Below, in pieces: positions 20,279-29,417 of a stretch of 64,000 bases of DNA. Under the pieces are notes generated by a model. The model did not search any database. It worked only from the letters and a program-made list of their open reading frames with translations, and was not told the DNA's origin. The stretch's first letter is position 1. Each line of letters begins with the position of its first letter. The DNA is taken from the NCBI RefSeq assembly GCF_036634175.1, contig NZ_JAZIFX010000001.1:7750001-7814000 (forward strand), given 5' to 3'. The translations under genes and the position numbers were made by a program. This DNA is from Streptomyces sp. P9-A2. GTDB taxonomy: Bacteria > Actinomycetota > Actinomycetes > Streptomycetales > Streptomycetaceae.

Positions 20279-21165
20279 CTATGCGGCAGTGGCCAGCGTA
20301 ATCGATCGTTGTTCGTAGGCGATCGGGCTGATCTGGCCGAGTGCGGAGTGTCTCCTTCTCGTGTTGTAGCGAGTGACCCACCGGAACACCGCAAGGCGGG
20401 CCTCACGCGCTCCTGACCAGCGTTTCCTTCTCTGCAGGGTCTCCCGTTTCAGGCTTGCGTTGAAGGATTCGGCGGCGGCGTTGTCCGCCGACGTTCCGAC
20501 GGCTCCGCGTGATCTGGTGACGCCGAGTTCACGGCACACGTTCGCGAACTCCTTCGATGCGTACTGGGCGCCGTTGTCGCTGTGGAATATCGCCCCGTCA
20601 AGGGTTCCGCCGCGGGTACGGGCTGCGGATCTGAGGGCGTCGGTGATCAGCCCGGTGCGCATGCGGTCGGCGATCGACCAGCCCGCCAGCCGTTTCGAGC
20701 ACAGGTCCAACACCGTTGCCAGGTAGAGGAATTGGCCGTCGCCGATGGGCAGGTAGGTGATGTCTCCGACGTACTTGGTGTTCGGCTCACTCGCGGTGAA
20801 GTCACGCCGCAGCAGATCGGGCACCGGCGTCGCGGACGGCTCGGGGACGGTGGTTCGGACCTTCTTGCGCAGGTGCACGCCCTGCAGGCCGATCCGGGCC
20901 ATCACACGCGCGACCCGTTTGTGGTTCACCTCGATCCCGGCGTCCCACAACTCGGCCGTGATCCGCGGGACGCCGTAGGTACCGTCGGACTCCTTGTGGA
21001 TCTCCCGTATCCGCCGGGCCGGGCGGGCATCGGACCGCGCCCGCTCGATGCGGGCCGGGGCGCCCTTCAGCCACCGGTAGAACCCGGACCGGGAGACCTC
21101 CAGGACCCGGCACAGCCGCTTGACGCCGAAGGCGCCGCGATGATCATCAACGAACTGGAAACGGC
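20279..21165 (-). pseudogene. IS3-family transposase orfB, 5' end disrupted
   Basis: Encodes the DDE (rve) integrase domain: HTH-like region GFYRWLKGAPARIERAR, YGVPRI, the first Asp in YVGDITYLP, the second Asp in HSDNGAQY and the Glu in NAAAESFNASLKRE, ending YNTRRRHSALGQISPI. The catalytic core is intact, but the join to orfA, where a programmed -1 shift normally makes the OrfAB transposase, is interrupted. The element probably cannot move by itself now. One silent difference was seen against the copy at 50 kb. Confidence 0.88.
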
Positions 21166-21168
21166 TCA

Positions 21169-22941
21169 GGAGCCGTAATTTAACTACTGCCGGAGTTGAT
21201 CTCGTTGTCGTGGTGCTCGATCACGCGCTTCAAGGCTTCGAGCGTGCGGGGAGGGCGGGTCCGGCGGAAGACGAGGACTCTGGCGAGTTCGGGCCCGGCG
21301 AAGGCCAGCATCGGCTTGGACCTCCCGGCGTGGTAACTCAGCACGTTGCGCTTGCGGCCCATCAGCTCGGCCGCGAGGGTCAGGGTGACGGTGTTGCGGC
21401 TGCGGAGCACGGCGACCAGGACGCGGTGGCGGTGATCGAGGGTGCCGAAGCCGGGGTTGCGGCCGCGGCCGTCCCTGCCTGCGCTCTGGCGTTCGACTTC
21501 GGTCAGGACCTGTTGGCATGGTTCGAGCTGGAGCACGAGCTGTTCGAACTGTTCTCGGGGCATGCCCGTGAGTGCGGGGTGGGTGAGGAGGAAGGTGGCC
21601 TCGGTCGGGACCGGAGGTCCCGACTCGTCGCGTGGATCTTCCGGAAGCTGCTGGTCGGGGTCCTGCGGGGCGATGGTGTAGTTCCACTCGCCGTGGAACT
21701 CGTCCCGTTTGACCCGCCGCTCGGCGCTCTTGCGTTCAGCTCGGGTGAGCACGCGGCCGGTGGGGTAAGCATTCTCGTCCAGTGCGGCATGAACGGTCAG
21801 TCCGGTGCTGGTGCGGGTGGCTGAGATGGTCTCCAGCAGCACTTCGTAGCTGGTCAGAGGCTGCCCGCGCAGGCTGTGGGTGATCCGGGAGAACAGCCGG
21901 TGTTCCACTTTGTTCCATTTTGAAGTACCTGGCGGGAAGTGCATGACGGTGATGCTCAGTCCGCACTCGTCTGCGAAGTCGGCCAGGCCCATCTTGAACA
22001 GGCGGGAGTCGGCCGAGTTGGCCCCTCCGGAATCGGCGGTGACCAGCAAGCGGTCCACGCTGGGGTAGTCGAGGCGCCCTTGGATCTTCCACCAGCGGCG
22101 CAGGGACTCCACCGCGAAGGCGGCGGTGTTTCGGTCGGTGCCCACGTTTACCCAGCCGCTGTCGCGCCCCAGGTCGTAGATGCCGTACGGAATGGCGACC
22201 GGGGTGTCGGGGCCGACGAAGTCGTGGTCCGGGGCGGTGATCGGCTGGCCTTTGGGGCGGTAGGTGCGGCCGGGCCGGGCGAAGTCGCCGATCGGTTCCT
22301 TCTGTTTCGTGTCCACGCTCACCACCGGCAGGCCCCCCGCCAGGAAGCGTTCGGCGGCGGTGTTGATGTGACGGAACTGGGCGTCTCGGTCGGGCACCTG
22401 ACTGCCGGCTTGAGTCTTGGCCATGCCCTGCAGGCTGAAGCCCATCGCACGCAGTAGGCTGCCGACCACTGGGGCGCTGACCGGATGACCGGCATCGGTC
22501 AACTCCCGGGACAAGTCCCGCAGCGAGGCAGTGGTCCAGCGCAGCGGGGACACCGGATCACCCACCTCACGCGGCTCGATCAACAACTCGAGAGCCGCCA
22601 CCAGACCGGGATCGCGCTCGGCGGCAGACTTGCGCCCGCCGCCGGGTCTGCGCACCCGCCCCAACGCCTGTGTTCCGCCCGCGAGTTCCTCACGCCCTCG
22701 TGCGACGGTCGACTCCGAGACCTCCGCCAGCCTGGCCACGGCCGCGATCCCTCCATGCCCCAGCGCCTCGGCCTCGGAAGCCAGATACAGACGGCGCTGC
22801 CGCTCGTCCAGATGCGGCAGCACCGCCGCGAACTTCGTATCCAGTACCGCCAGGACTTCATCCGGAATCGCCACAACAGCTCAACTACCACACAGAACCG
22901 AGATATTGACCCGAATCCGGCAGTAGTTAAATTACGGCTCC
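21169..22941 (-). mobile_element. ISAzo13-family element inserted in the IS3 element
   Basis: 1773 bp with perfect ~26-bp terminal inverted repeats beginning GGAGCCGTAATTTAACTACT at both ends. It is flanked by a 3-bp direct repeat (TCA on the plus strand at 21166-21168 and 22942-22944), the duplicated target. A single transposase gene fills it. Ends, duplication and gene are all intact, so this looks recent and possibly active. Confidence 0.93.
21180..22874 (-). CDS. ISAzo13-family transposase
   Basis: 564 residues from a GTG start. An N-terminal HTH (GIAAVARLAEVSESTVARG) is followed by GGRKS and a DDE-type core with VVSVDTKQKEPIGDF, LLVTADSGGANSADSR and PPGTSKWNKVEHRLFSRI, which supply the acidic triad. 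The pattern is that of the ISAzo13 family (the Rhodopirellula-type DDE domain). The gene fills the element between its inverted repeats and shows no disruption. Confidence 0.9.
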   Translation of the reverse strand: MAIPDEVLAVLDTKFAAVLPHLDERQRRLYLASEAEALGHGGIAAVARLAEVSESTVARGREELAGGTQALGRVRRPGGGRKSAAERDPGLVAALELLIEPREVGDPVSPLRWTTASLRDLSRELTDAGHPVSAPVVGSLLRAMGFSLQGMAKTQAGSQVPDRDAQFRHINTAAERFLAGGLPVVSVDTKQKEPIGDFARPGRTYRPKGQPITAPDHDFVGPDTPVAIPYGIYDLGRDSGWVNVGTDRNTAAFAVESLRRWWKIQGRLDYPSVDRLLVTADSGGANSADSRLFKMGLADFADECGLSITVMHFPPGTSKWNKVEHRLFSRITHSLRGQPLTSYEVLLETISATRTSTGLTVHAALDENAYPTGRVLTRAERKSAERRVKRDEFHGEWNYTIAPQDPDQQLPEDPRDESGPPVPTEATFLLTHPALTGMPREQFEQLVLQLEPCQQVLTEVERQSAGRDGRGRNPGFGTLDHRHRVLVAVLRSRNTVTLTLAAELMGRKRNVLSYHAGRSKPMLAFAGPELARVLVFRRTRPPRTLEALKRVIEHHDNEINSGSS

Positions 22942-23280
22942 TCACCAGCGCGTCTCGCCGGCGAAATACTTCGCTGCCCTCCGCAGGATCTCCCGCTCGG
23001 TCTCCAGCTCCCTGATCCGGGCCCTGAGCTGCTTGTTCTCTTCCTTCAGCACATCGTCGGAGGGTACATCGACGGCCTGCTCGACCCGCGGCAAGCGACT
23101 CGTGCCCGCCGCGCGGCCCTGCCGGGCCCGCTCGACCCGCACCCAGTTCCGCAGCGTTTCCCGGCTGACTCCGAGGTCCTTGCTGACACCCTCGAACGTA
23201 TTCTTCGGGTCCGACAGGTACAGCGCGACAGCGTCCGCCTTGAACTCCGCCGAGTACACCTTCATCACCATCAGGGACAT
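22942..23280 (-). CDS. IS3-family transposase orfA
   Basis: 112-residue DNA-binding subunit. It has the HTH_Tnp_1 pattern ([28 protein letters not shown]) and a C-terminal leucine-rich coiled coil ([18 protein letters not shown]) ending [10 protein letters not shown]. The ATG at 23280 is preceded by AGAGGAAGAG. Its stop codon TGA is also the target sequence duplicated by the ISAzo13-family insertion, so orfA is intact while its fusion to orfB is prevented. Confidence 0.88.
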   Translation of the reverse strand: MSLMVMKVYSAEFKADAVALYLSDPKNTFEGVSKDLGVSRETLRNWVRVERARQGRAAGTSRLPRVEQAVDVPSDDVLKEENKQLRARIRELETEREILRRAAKYFAGETRW

Positions 23281-23445
23281 CTCTTCCTCTGGACCCTCAA
23301 GGTCCAGTGTCCAAGGTGTCCACGATCCGGGGTGAAGCCCCGTGCTCGCAACCAACACTGCGGCTGGGCCGCTCGGCACTCGGCGGGCCCGCGAGAATGC
23401 GTAGCCGACCTGCGCTGGCTCGTGTCGGCTTTGACGCCTCGGCCT

Positions 23446-23604
23446 GGTACCTACCTCACGGCTGGCCCCGAGGAGTCGCGCGCTTGGACCATCAAGCAGG
23501 GTGCCACCGCCCCGGAGGCCGCCGGCGTCATCCACGCTGACTTCCAGAACGGCTTCGTCAAAGCGGACGTTCGACGACCTGGTCAATGCTGGGTTGTCGC
23601 GGCC
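23446..23604 (+). pseudogene. ychF 3'-end remnant (Obg-like ATPase TGS domain)
   Basis: Translation gives [17 protein letters not shown] then [19 protein letters not shown], the C-terminal TGS-domain signature of the YchF GTPase/ATPase. The frame breaks after FVKADV and the next conserved piece, FDDLVNAG, is one frame away; the usual ending is lost. The GTPase domain is absent, removed where the IS3 element lies. YchF is normally a single-copy housekeeping gene, so this is a stray fragment carried in by rearrangement. Confidence 0.65.
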
Positions 23605-23641
23605 CAGGATTATGAGGCCCTCGAAAGCAGAGGCATCCCGT

Positions 23642-24664
23642 CTACGGCTTGGGTGCAGGTTGCTCCCCCGAGCCCCGGACGATCAGCCGGGTGGGAACGG
23701 TGATGGTGTGAGCCCGGGAGCGGTCGCCGTCGAGGCGGGCCAGGGCGGTGGCCGCGGCGGTGCGGCCGAGTTCTTCGGGGTCCTGGGCGACGACGGTAAG
23801 GGCCGGTTCGAGTGCCTCGGCGAGTGATACGTCGTCGAAGGCGACGACTGCTACGTCCTTGCGCTTGCTGCGGGCGAGTTCGGCGACGATGCCGAGCGCC
23901 ATGATGTTGTTTCCGGCGAACAGGGCGGTGGGGGGATCGGCCAGTTCGAGGAGTTGGGCGGTCGCGGCCTCGGCGCCTGGCTGGTCGTGGCTGTTGGCGA
24001 CGAGCGCGCGGTCGTAGGGGAGGCCAGCTTCTCGCAGGGCCGCGCGGTATCCGGCGAGGCGTTCGCGGCGGGTGTACAGCTTGACGGGCAGGTCGCCGAC
24101 GAATCCGATGCGGCGGTGCCCGTGGGCGATGAGGTGGGCGACGCCTTCTTGGGCTCCGGCACGGTTGGAGCTGACGATGCTGTCCGTGGGCAGGCCGACT
24201 CCCGGGCGGTCGAGGAAGACGATGGGAAGCCCCGCCGTGCGGTGGGACTTGAGGTGGGAGTGGTCGGCGCCGATGGACGGCACGACGATGAGGATGCTGA
24301 CGCGACGGGCGAGGAACTTGTCCGTCAGGGCGCGTTCGCGGTCGGGGTCGTCCGCGGACGACCCCATGAGGAGAGTCAGTCCGCGTTCGCGGACCGTGTC
24401 CTCGACGGCGCGGGCCACGGCGCCGAAGAAGGGGTTGGCGAGGTCGGGGATGACCAGTCCGATGGTGGTGTCCGGACCGCCGACGCGGATGTTGCGGGCC
24501 ATGAGGTTCGGCTGGAAGCCCAGCTTGGCCACCGCGGCGAGTACCTGTTCCCGCGTCTGCGCCGAGACGGGTCCGTCCTCGTTGAGGACACGGGAGACTG
24601 TCTTGGCGCTGACGCCGACTTCTCGTGCGACATCGGCAAGGGTGGGGCGGCGGCTCGCTGCCAT
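23642..24664 (-). CDS. LacI-family repressor of the fructan/fructose module
   Basis: 340 residues. N-terminal HTH ([21 protein letters not shown]) and a periplasmic-binding-protein-like effector domain ([60 protein letters not shown]). It is the first leftward gene after the transporter and shares its orientation. The likely targets are the TGTCATCGWTGACA palindromes at 27820-27849 and 32631-32660, in front of the importer/kinase pair and the GH32 gene; the inducer is probably fructose or a phosphorylated derivative. ATG 24664 was chosen because the conserved HTH starts 7 residues later; an upstream in-frame start at 24721 adds a low-complexity tail. Confidence 0.87.
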   Translation of the reverse strand: MAASRRPTLADVAREVGVSAKTVSRVLNEDGPVSAQTREQVLAAVAKLGFQPNLMARNIRVGGPDTTIGLVIPDLANPFFGAVARAVEDTVRERGLTLLMGSSADDPDRERALTDKFLARRVSILIVVPSIGADHSHLKSHRTAGLPIVFLDRPGVGLPTDSIVSSNRAGAQEGVAHLIAHGHRRIGFVGDLPVKLYTRRERLAGYRAALREAGLPYDRALVANSHDQPGAEAATAQLLELADPPTALFAGNNIMALGIVAELARSKRKDVAVVAFDDVSLAEALEPALTVVAQDPEELGRTAAATALARLDGDRSRAHTITVPTRLIVRGSGEQPAPKP

Positions 24665-24741
24665 GGAGGAAACCGTCTCCTGAGTGCTCTCGGGTTCCGG
24701 CCGCGGCCTCGGCCGGAACATGCGAGAGCGGGGTTGAGCTG

Positions 24742-25578
24742 TCAGGTGGCCTGGACTCCGGCGGCTTTCGCTGCCGCGGAATCCGCTACAACAGTATCTC
24801 CGGCCGCGTCGACGGTGAGGGCGCCGGTCATGATGGCGACGACCTCTGCCATGGAGTAGTCGGAGGGCTTGATCACGGCGGCGCGCCGGCCCAGCCGGTG
24901 GACGTGGATCCGGTCGGCGATCTCGAAGACATGGGGCATGTTGTGGCTGATCAGGACGACCGGCATGCCCTTGTCGCGGACGCGGCGGATGAGGTCGAGG
25001 ACCTGTCCGGACTCCTTGACGCCGAGGGCGGCGGTGGGTTCATCCATGACGACGACGCTGCGGGCCCAGGCGACGGCGCGGGCGACCGCGACGGCCTGCC
25101 GCTGTCCGCCGGAGAGCGTTTCGACCGCCTGGGTCAGCGAGCGCAGGCCGATCTTCAGGTCGGCCATGTGCTCGGCGGCCTCCTGGCGCATGCGCTTCTT
25201 GTCGAGCATGCGGAAGGCGCTGCCGAGGATGCCCGGGCGGCGCAGCTCGCGGCCCAGGAACATGTTCGAGGCGATGTCCATGGAAGCTGCCACGGCGAGG
25301 TCCTGATAGACCGTCTCGATGCCGTGAGCGCGTGCGCTCTGGGGGCCGGAGAACTGGATCGGCTTGCCATTGAGGCGGATCTCGCCCTCGTCCGGTACCA
25401 CCGCGCCGGTGAGGGCCTTGATGAGGCTGGTCTTGCCGGCGCCGTTGTCACCGATGACGGCGAGGACCTCGCCGGGCAGCAGGTCGAAGTCGGCGCCGTC
25501 GACGGCGGTGACGTGACCGTAGCGCTTGACCAGACCGCGGGCCTGCAGGACAGGAGTGGGGGAGGAGGTGGCGCTCAT
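24742..25578 (-). CDS. Sugar ABC transporter ATPase (RbsA/FrcA type)
   Basis: 278 residues, a single ATPase domain: Walker A GDNGAGKTSLIKALTG, Q-loop region ETVYQDLAVAASM, signature LSGGQRQAVAVARAV, Walker B VVVMDEPTAAL, H-loop VVLISHNM. Single-domain ATPases of this type pair with FrcC-like permeases in fructose uptake, in contrast to the doubled RbsA. Its ATG overlaps the permease stop (TGATG), so the two are translated together. Confidence 0.92.
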   Translation of the reverse strand: MSATSSPTPVLQARGLVKRYGHVTAVDGADFDLLPGEVLAVIGDNGAGKTSLIKALTGAVVPDEGEIRLNGKPIQFSGPQSARAHGIETVYQDLAVAASMDIASNMFLGRELRRPGILGSAFRMLDKKRMRQEAAEHMADLKIGLRSLTQAVETLSGGQRQAVAVARAVAWARSVVVMDEPTAALGVKESGQVLDLIRRVRDKGMPVVLISHNMPHVFEIADRIHVHRLGRRAAVIKPSDYSMAEVVAIMTGALTVDAAGDTVVADSAAAKAAGVQAT

Positions 25579-26591
25579 CAACGGGCCTTCTTCCGGGAGA
25601 TCTGGTCGACGGTCACCGCGAGGATCACCAGGACTCCGGTGATGAGGGTCTGGTAGATGGAGGCGACGCCCATCAGCTGCAGGCCGTTGCGGAAGACTCC
25701 GACGATGAGGACGCCGATGAACGTGCCCAGGACCGATCCGCGTCCGCCGAAGAGGCTGGTGCCGCCGAGGACCACGGCGGTGATGCTGTCCAGGTTGTCG
25801 GTCTGCCCGGCCTGCGGGTCGCCGACGCCGGTGCGGGAGATGAGCAGCAGGGCGGCGATGCCGTAGAGGATGCCGGCCACGGTGTAGACGCCGATGGTCA
25901 GCCGGGAAGTGCGGATGCCGTTCAGCCGGGCCGCTTCCGGGCTGTTGCCCAGGGCGTAGACGTGCCGGCCCCAGCCGGTGCTGCTCAACGCGTAGGCGAG
26001 GAGGAGGAACAGGGCGATGGTGACCAGCGAGCCGTAGGTGATGTCGGTCTTGCCGAGCGGGAAGGTCTGCCCGAGAGCCGTCAGCGGGCCGGGCAGGTTG
26101 GTGACCGTCTGTTCCTCGGAATAGATGTGCGTCAGCGCGAACGCCACGTTGAGCATGCCCAGGGTGACGATGAACGGCGGCAGCGGGATCTTCTGCACCA
26201 ACGCCCCGTTGAGCATGCCGAAGCCGCCGCAGACGACAAGGCCCAGCGCGATCGCGGCGAGCGGGGGCAGGGAGCCCTCGGCGGCCATCTTGGCGATCAC
26301 GATGCTGCCGAACGCCATCACCGCTCCGCACGACAGGTCGATGCCCGCCGTGAGGATGATCAGGGTCTGGCCGATGGCGAGGGTGCCGACGACCATGACC
26401 TGCTGCACGATCAGCGAGAAGTTCCCGCCGGTGAGGAACTGGTCGCTCGAGACGGAGAAGAAGACACAGGCCAGGAGGAGGGCGACCAGAGGTCCGGTGG
26501 TCGGTTGCGTGAGCAGTCTGCGGACCGTGGTGGGCGCTTTGAGCTCCGCGTACGGCGCGGACGTGGACGGTGGCGTGGACGTGGCGGTCAT
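25578..26591 (-). CDS. Sugar ABC transporter permease (RbsC/FrcC family)
   Basis: 337 residues with about eight to ten hydrophobic segments and the family motifs GIDLSCGAVMAFGS, GMLNGALVQKIPLPPFIVTLGML and VLGGTSLFGGRGSVLGTFIGV. It forms the membrane channel of the importer encoded by the neighbouring ATPase and binding-protein genes. Confidence 0.92.
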   Translation of the reverse strand: MTATSTPPSTSAPYAELKAPTTVRRLLTQPTTGPLVALLLACVFFSVSSDQFLTGGNFSLIVQQVMVVGTLAIGQTLIILTAGIDLSCGAVMAFGSIVIAKMAAEGSLPPLAAIALGLVVCGGFGMLNGALVQKIPLPPFIVTLGMLNVAFALTHIYSEEQTVTNLPGPLTALGQTFPLGKTDITYGSLVTIALFLLLAYALSSTGWGRHVYALGNSPEAARLNGIRTSRLTIGVYTVAGILYGIAALLLISRTGVGDPQAGQTDNLDSITAVVLGGTSLFGGRGSVLGTFIGVLIVGVFRNGLQLMGVASIYQTLITGVLVILAVTVDQISRKKAR

Positions 26592-26744
26592 GCGAGGTCC
26601 TTGTCGGAAGACACAAGTCCTTGTCAGGACTGGTCAGTCGTTGTCGGACGGCAGGAGGACGAGGGGGCGGCCGTCCCCGGTCGGGGAGGAGGGGCCGGCC
26701 GCCCCGCTGAGGGGTGTCGAACGGCGGCAGCTGGGGGCGGCGGC

Positions 26745-27761
26745 TCAGCCCCAGCAGTTCTCCAGGCCGTAGGCGGTGTCCTTGGACGTGACGCCGTCCT
26801 GCGCCTTGTCGGTGATCAGAGTGACGCCGGTGTCGGTGTAACCCGACGCCTTCTTGCCGTCCTTGGCGTAGGTCACGACGGCCTTGACGCCCTCGGCGGC
26901 CATCTTGAGCGGGTACTGCTGCGAGGTCGCGGCGATCTTGCCGTCCTTGACCGCCTGGGTGCCCGTGCAGCCGCCGTCGACGGAGACGATCAGCACGTCC
27001 TTCTCCCGGCCCTTGGCCTTCAGCGCGGTGTACGCGCCCAGCGCGGCCGGTTCGTTGATCGTGTAGACGACGTTGATGCCGGGTTCCTTCTGGAGGCAGT
27101 TCTCCATCGCGGTCTGGCCCTTGGACTGGTCGCCGCCGGTGTCCTGAGCACAGGCGACGTCCTTGTCGGTGGCGCCGAAGCCCTTGAGGAATCCGCTGTG
27201 CCGCTGGACGCCGACGGAGACGCCCGGCGCGAGGTCGAGGGCGGCTATCTTCGCGGTCTTGCCCTTCATCGCGGCCTTGGCGTACTCGCCGATCAGCTCG
27301 CCGGCCTTGAGATTGTCGGTGGCGAAGAGAGCGTCGACGGCGCTCTGCGGCTCGGTCGGGGTGTCGAGTGCGATGACCAGGACGCCCTTGGCGCGGGCCT
27401 TCTCGAGCGCGGGCACGATCGCCTTCGAGTCACTGGGGGTGATCAGAATGCCCTTGACGCCGGAGGCGACCATGTTCTCGATGGCGGTGACCTGACCGGC
27501 GTTGTCTCCGTCGAACTTGCCGGCCGCGGTCATGAGCTTGACGCCTTCGGCCTTCGCGGTCTTTTCCGCGCCTTCCTTCATCTTGACGAAGAACGGGTTG
27601 GTGTCGGTCTTGGTGATGAGGCCGACCTTGACCTCGCCCGAGCCGGTGCTCGCGCTGCCCGATCCGGATCCGGATCCACAGGCGGTCAGGGCGAGCGCTG
27701 CGACACCCGTGCACGCAGCGGCTCTGAGCAAGGAGGAGGGCAGACGAGAGACGTGTGACAT
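26745..27761 (-). CDS. Sugar-binding lipoprotein (fructose/ribose type)
   Basis: 338 residues. A lipoprotein signal peptide ends at the lipobox LTAC (Cys about 28) followed by a Gly/Ser spacer. The mature part is a type I periplasmic binding protein ([48 protein letters not shown]). It delivers sugar to the permease. It is the first gene of the leftward transport operon, 153 bases from the permease, with the double LacI operator 59 bases upstream. Confidence 0.92.
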   Translation of the reverse strand: MSHVSRLPSSLLRAAACTGVAALALTACGSGSGSGSASTGSGEVKVGLITKTDTNPFFVKMKEGAEKTAKAEGVKLMTAAGKFDGDNAGQVTAIENMVASGVKGILITPSDSKAIVPALEKARAKGVLVIALDTPTEPQSAVDALFATDNLKAGELIGEYAKAAMKGKTAKIAALDLAPGVSVGVQRHSGFLKGFGATDKDVACAQDTGGDQSKGQTAMENCLQKEPGINVVYTINEPAALGAYTALKAKGREKDVLIVSVDGGCTGTQAVKDGKIAATSQQYPLKMAAEGVKAVVTYAKDGKKASGYTDTGVTLITDKAQDGVTSKDTAYGLENCWG

Positions 27762-27819
27762 GAACGACTCCAGTGGGATGTCGGGCGGGTGGCCGGCAGC
27801 GGGGCATGCCGTCCCGCGA

Positions 27820-27849
27820 TGTCAACGATGACCTATGTCATCGTTGACA
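27820..27849. promoter_or_regulatory. Double LacI-type operator between binding-protein and kinase genes
   Basis: Perfect 12-bp inverted repeat TGTCAACGATGA / TCATCGTTGACA with 6 bases between. It can be read as two adjacent copies of the motif found in front of the GH32 gene (TGTCATCGWTGACA). It lies in the divergent region and could control both the leftward transport operon and the rightward kinase. Confidence 0.8.
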
Positions 27850-27990
27850 CTGCTTGACGAGGATGATGGACTCCGTTCCCCGGCAACGTCAATGCCTTGC
27901 ACTCGTCACAAATCGGCAACGCCCCTCGGCGGTCGCCCGCCCGAGGCCGTTCGCCGGCAAGCCCGGGTTATGCCCGTTTCCGCTCCGCGC

Positions 27991-28065
27991 GTTCCAAGAA
28001 GGCGCGTTCCAAGAAGGCGCGTTCCAAGAAGGCGCGTTCCAAGAAGGCGCGTTCCAAGAGGAGAG
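27991..28065 (+). repeat. Five tandem 15-bp repeats in the kinase leader
   Basis: Unit GTTCCAAGAAGGCGC repeated five times, the last copy degenerate (GAGGAGAGC). The array ends 7 bases before the kinase ATG, and the final unit supplies the AGGAG ribosome binding site. Each earlier unit carries a similar purine run (AAGAAGG). Confidence 0.92.
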
Positions 28066-28071
28066 CAGCCC

Positions 28072-29058
28072 ATGAGCCCGCGCCAGATCACCGTCCTGGG
28101 AGAGTGCGTCGCTGACGCGTTCACCGAACCCGCGCGTGCCCGGAACGAACTCGCCCTGCGCGTGCTGCCGGGCGGCGGACCCGCCAACACGGCGGTGGCC
28201 TTGGCCAGGCTCGGCACTCCGGCCCGCTTCCTCGCACGGCTGTCCGGTGACGTGTTCGGCCGCCTCTTCCGGGCCCACCTCGCGGCATCGGGCGTGGACC
28301 TCTCGCACGCCGTCGAGGCCGCCGAGCCCAGCACGCTCGCCGTGGCCGAGCTGGACGCCCATGGGCAGGCCACGTTCTCCTTCCACGCCCAGGCCACCGC
28401 CGACTGGCAGTGGACCAGCGCGGAACTGGCCGCGGTGGACCTGACCGACACCGCTTGCGTCCACACCGGGTCACTGGCCCTGGTCAAGGAACCCGGGGCA
28501 GGCGTGGTGGAGGACTTCCTGGCAGCGGCCGCCCCCCGGGCCACCATCAGCATCGACCCCAACGTCCGCCCCCTCCTGGTACGTCCCGAGGTCTACCGTG
28601 CCCGGCTGGCGCACTGGTGCGGCCTCGCCGATGTGCTGCGGCTGAGCGAGGACGACCTGGAACTCCTCCTGCCCGGAACACCGCCAGAGCAGGCGTGCGA
28701 CACCTGGCATGCGGCGGGCGCGCGGCTCGTCGTGATCACACGCGGCGCCGACGGCGCGCTGGCCTCACTCGACGGGGAACGGGTGCAGATGCCGGCGGTG
28801 GCGACACCGGTCGTCGACACGGTCGGTGCGGGGGACTCCTTCACCGCCGGACTGCTGCACCACCTCGGCACCCGCGGACTCCTCGGCGGCAGGCTGACGG
28901 ACCTGCGTCTCGGCGATGTCGAGGCAGCCTGCCTGTTCGCCACACACGTCGCGGCCCTGACCTGCTCCGTCGCCGGCCCGAACCCGCCGTGGCACGACCA
29001 GTTGGCGCCGTTCCCGACGGACAAGGCCGTCGTCCGGCACCTCGACTCCACCCACTGA
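28072..29058 (+). CDS. PfkB-family carbohydrate kinase (probable fructokinase)
   Basis: 328 residues of the ribokinase/PfkB fold. The first signature is GGGPANTAVALARLG near residue 40; the second, VDTVGAGDSFTAGLLHHL, near 255 holds the catalytic Asp and anion hole. It most likely phosphorylates fructose entering through the adjacent ABC importer. ATG 28072 is chosen because PfkB homology starts directly after it (ITVLGECVADAF) and it has an AGGAG in the last 15-bp repeat. The frame is open upstream through the repeats, so an extended form cannot be excluded. Confidence 0.9.
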   Translation: MSPRQITVLGECVADAFTEPARARNELALRVLPGGGPANTAVALARLGTPARFLARLSGDVFGRLFRAHLAASGVDLSHAVEAAEPSTLAVAELDAHGQATFSFHAQATADWQWTSAELAAVDLTDTACVHTGSLALVKEPGAGVVEDFLAAAAPRATISIDPNVRPLLVRPEVYRARLAHWCGLADVLRLSEDDLELLLPGTPPEQACDTWHAAGARLVVITRGADGALASLDGERVQMPAVATPVVDTVGAGDSFTAGLLHHLGTRGLLGGRLTDLRLGDVEAACLFATHVAALTCSVAGPNPPWHDQLAPFPTDKAVVRHLDSTH

Positions 29059-29072
29059 AAGGACAGGAAACC

Positions 29073-29372
29073 ATGACGAAAACCCTGCTCGCCGAGTTCA
29101 CCGCCCGAGAGGGAGCGGAGGACGAGGTCGCTCGCCTGATCCGGGACTACGCCCTGAAAGTGCGCGAAGAGGAAGGCAACCTGGCCTTCGACGTCTACAC
29201 CAAGGCGGCCGACCCGCGCGCCTACTGGATCTTCGAGGTCTACCGGGACGAGGACGCCTTCAAGGCACACCTGAACGCCCCGTACGGCGCCCCGTTCAAC
29301 GCCGCCCTCACCCCACTGATCGAGGAGGACGCCTCTGTACTGACGTTCCTTGAGGAGATCGACCGCACATAA
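29073..29372 (+). CDS. Antibiotic biosynthesis monooxygenase (ABM) domain protein
   Basis: 99-residue ferredoxin-like-fold protein with the ABM pattern: LLAEFTAREGAEDEVARLI, EEGNLAFDVYTKAADPRAYWIFEVY, AFKAHLNAPYGAPF. Relatives include YgiN/HmoB-like oxygenases and many proteins of unknown role. It starts 15 bases after the kinase stop with GGACAGG upstream, so it is the second gene of the kinase operon. A role in sugar metabolism is not obvious. Confidence 0.85.
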   Translation: MTKTLLAEFTAREGAEDEVARLIRDYALKVREEEGNLAFDVYTKAADPRAYWIFEVYRDEDAFKAHLNAPYGAPFNAALTPLIEEDASVLTFLEEIDRT

Positions 29373-29417
29373 ATCCACTCGCCCGCCCACGTGATCACCG
29401 CTAACGCGCGCGAGGTG

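Larger units (their letters stand above)
20247..23341 (-). mobile_element. IS3-family element, interrupted by an ISAzo13-family element
   Basis: Terminal inverted repeats of 27 bp (20247-20273 and 23315-23341) match except at one position; each starts GGGGCTT and contains CCCCGGATCGTGG. Inside, leftward orfA (22942-23280) and orfB (20279-21165) are the usual IS3 pair, but a second element (21169-22941) sits exactly at their junction. Removing it and one TGA restores a continuous orfA-orfB region. No clear target duplication flanks the outer repeats. A truncated second copy lies at 50155-50990. Confidence 0.9.

Noticed and set aside
23642..24721. LacI regulator start at 24721
   Set aside because: The added residues (RPRPRPEPES) are low complexity and the HTH begins right after MAASRRP; the shorter form is more usual.
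27991..28065. CRISPR array
   Set aside because: The 15-bp units are directly adjacent with no spacers and there are no cas genes; it is a simple tandem repeat in a gene leader.
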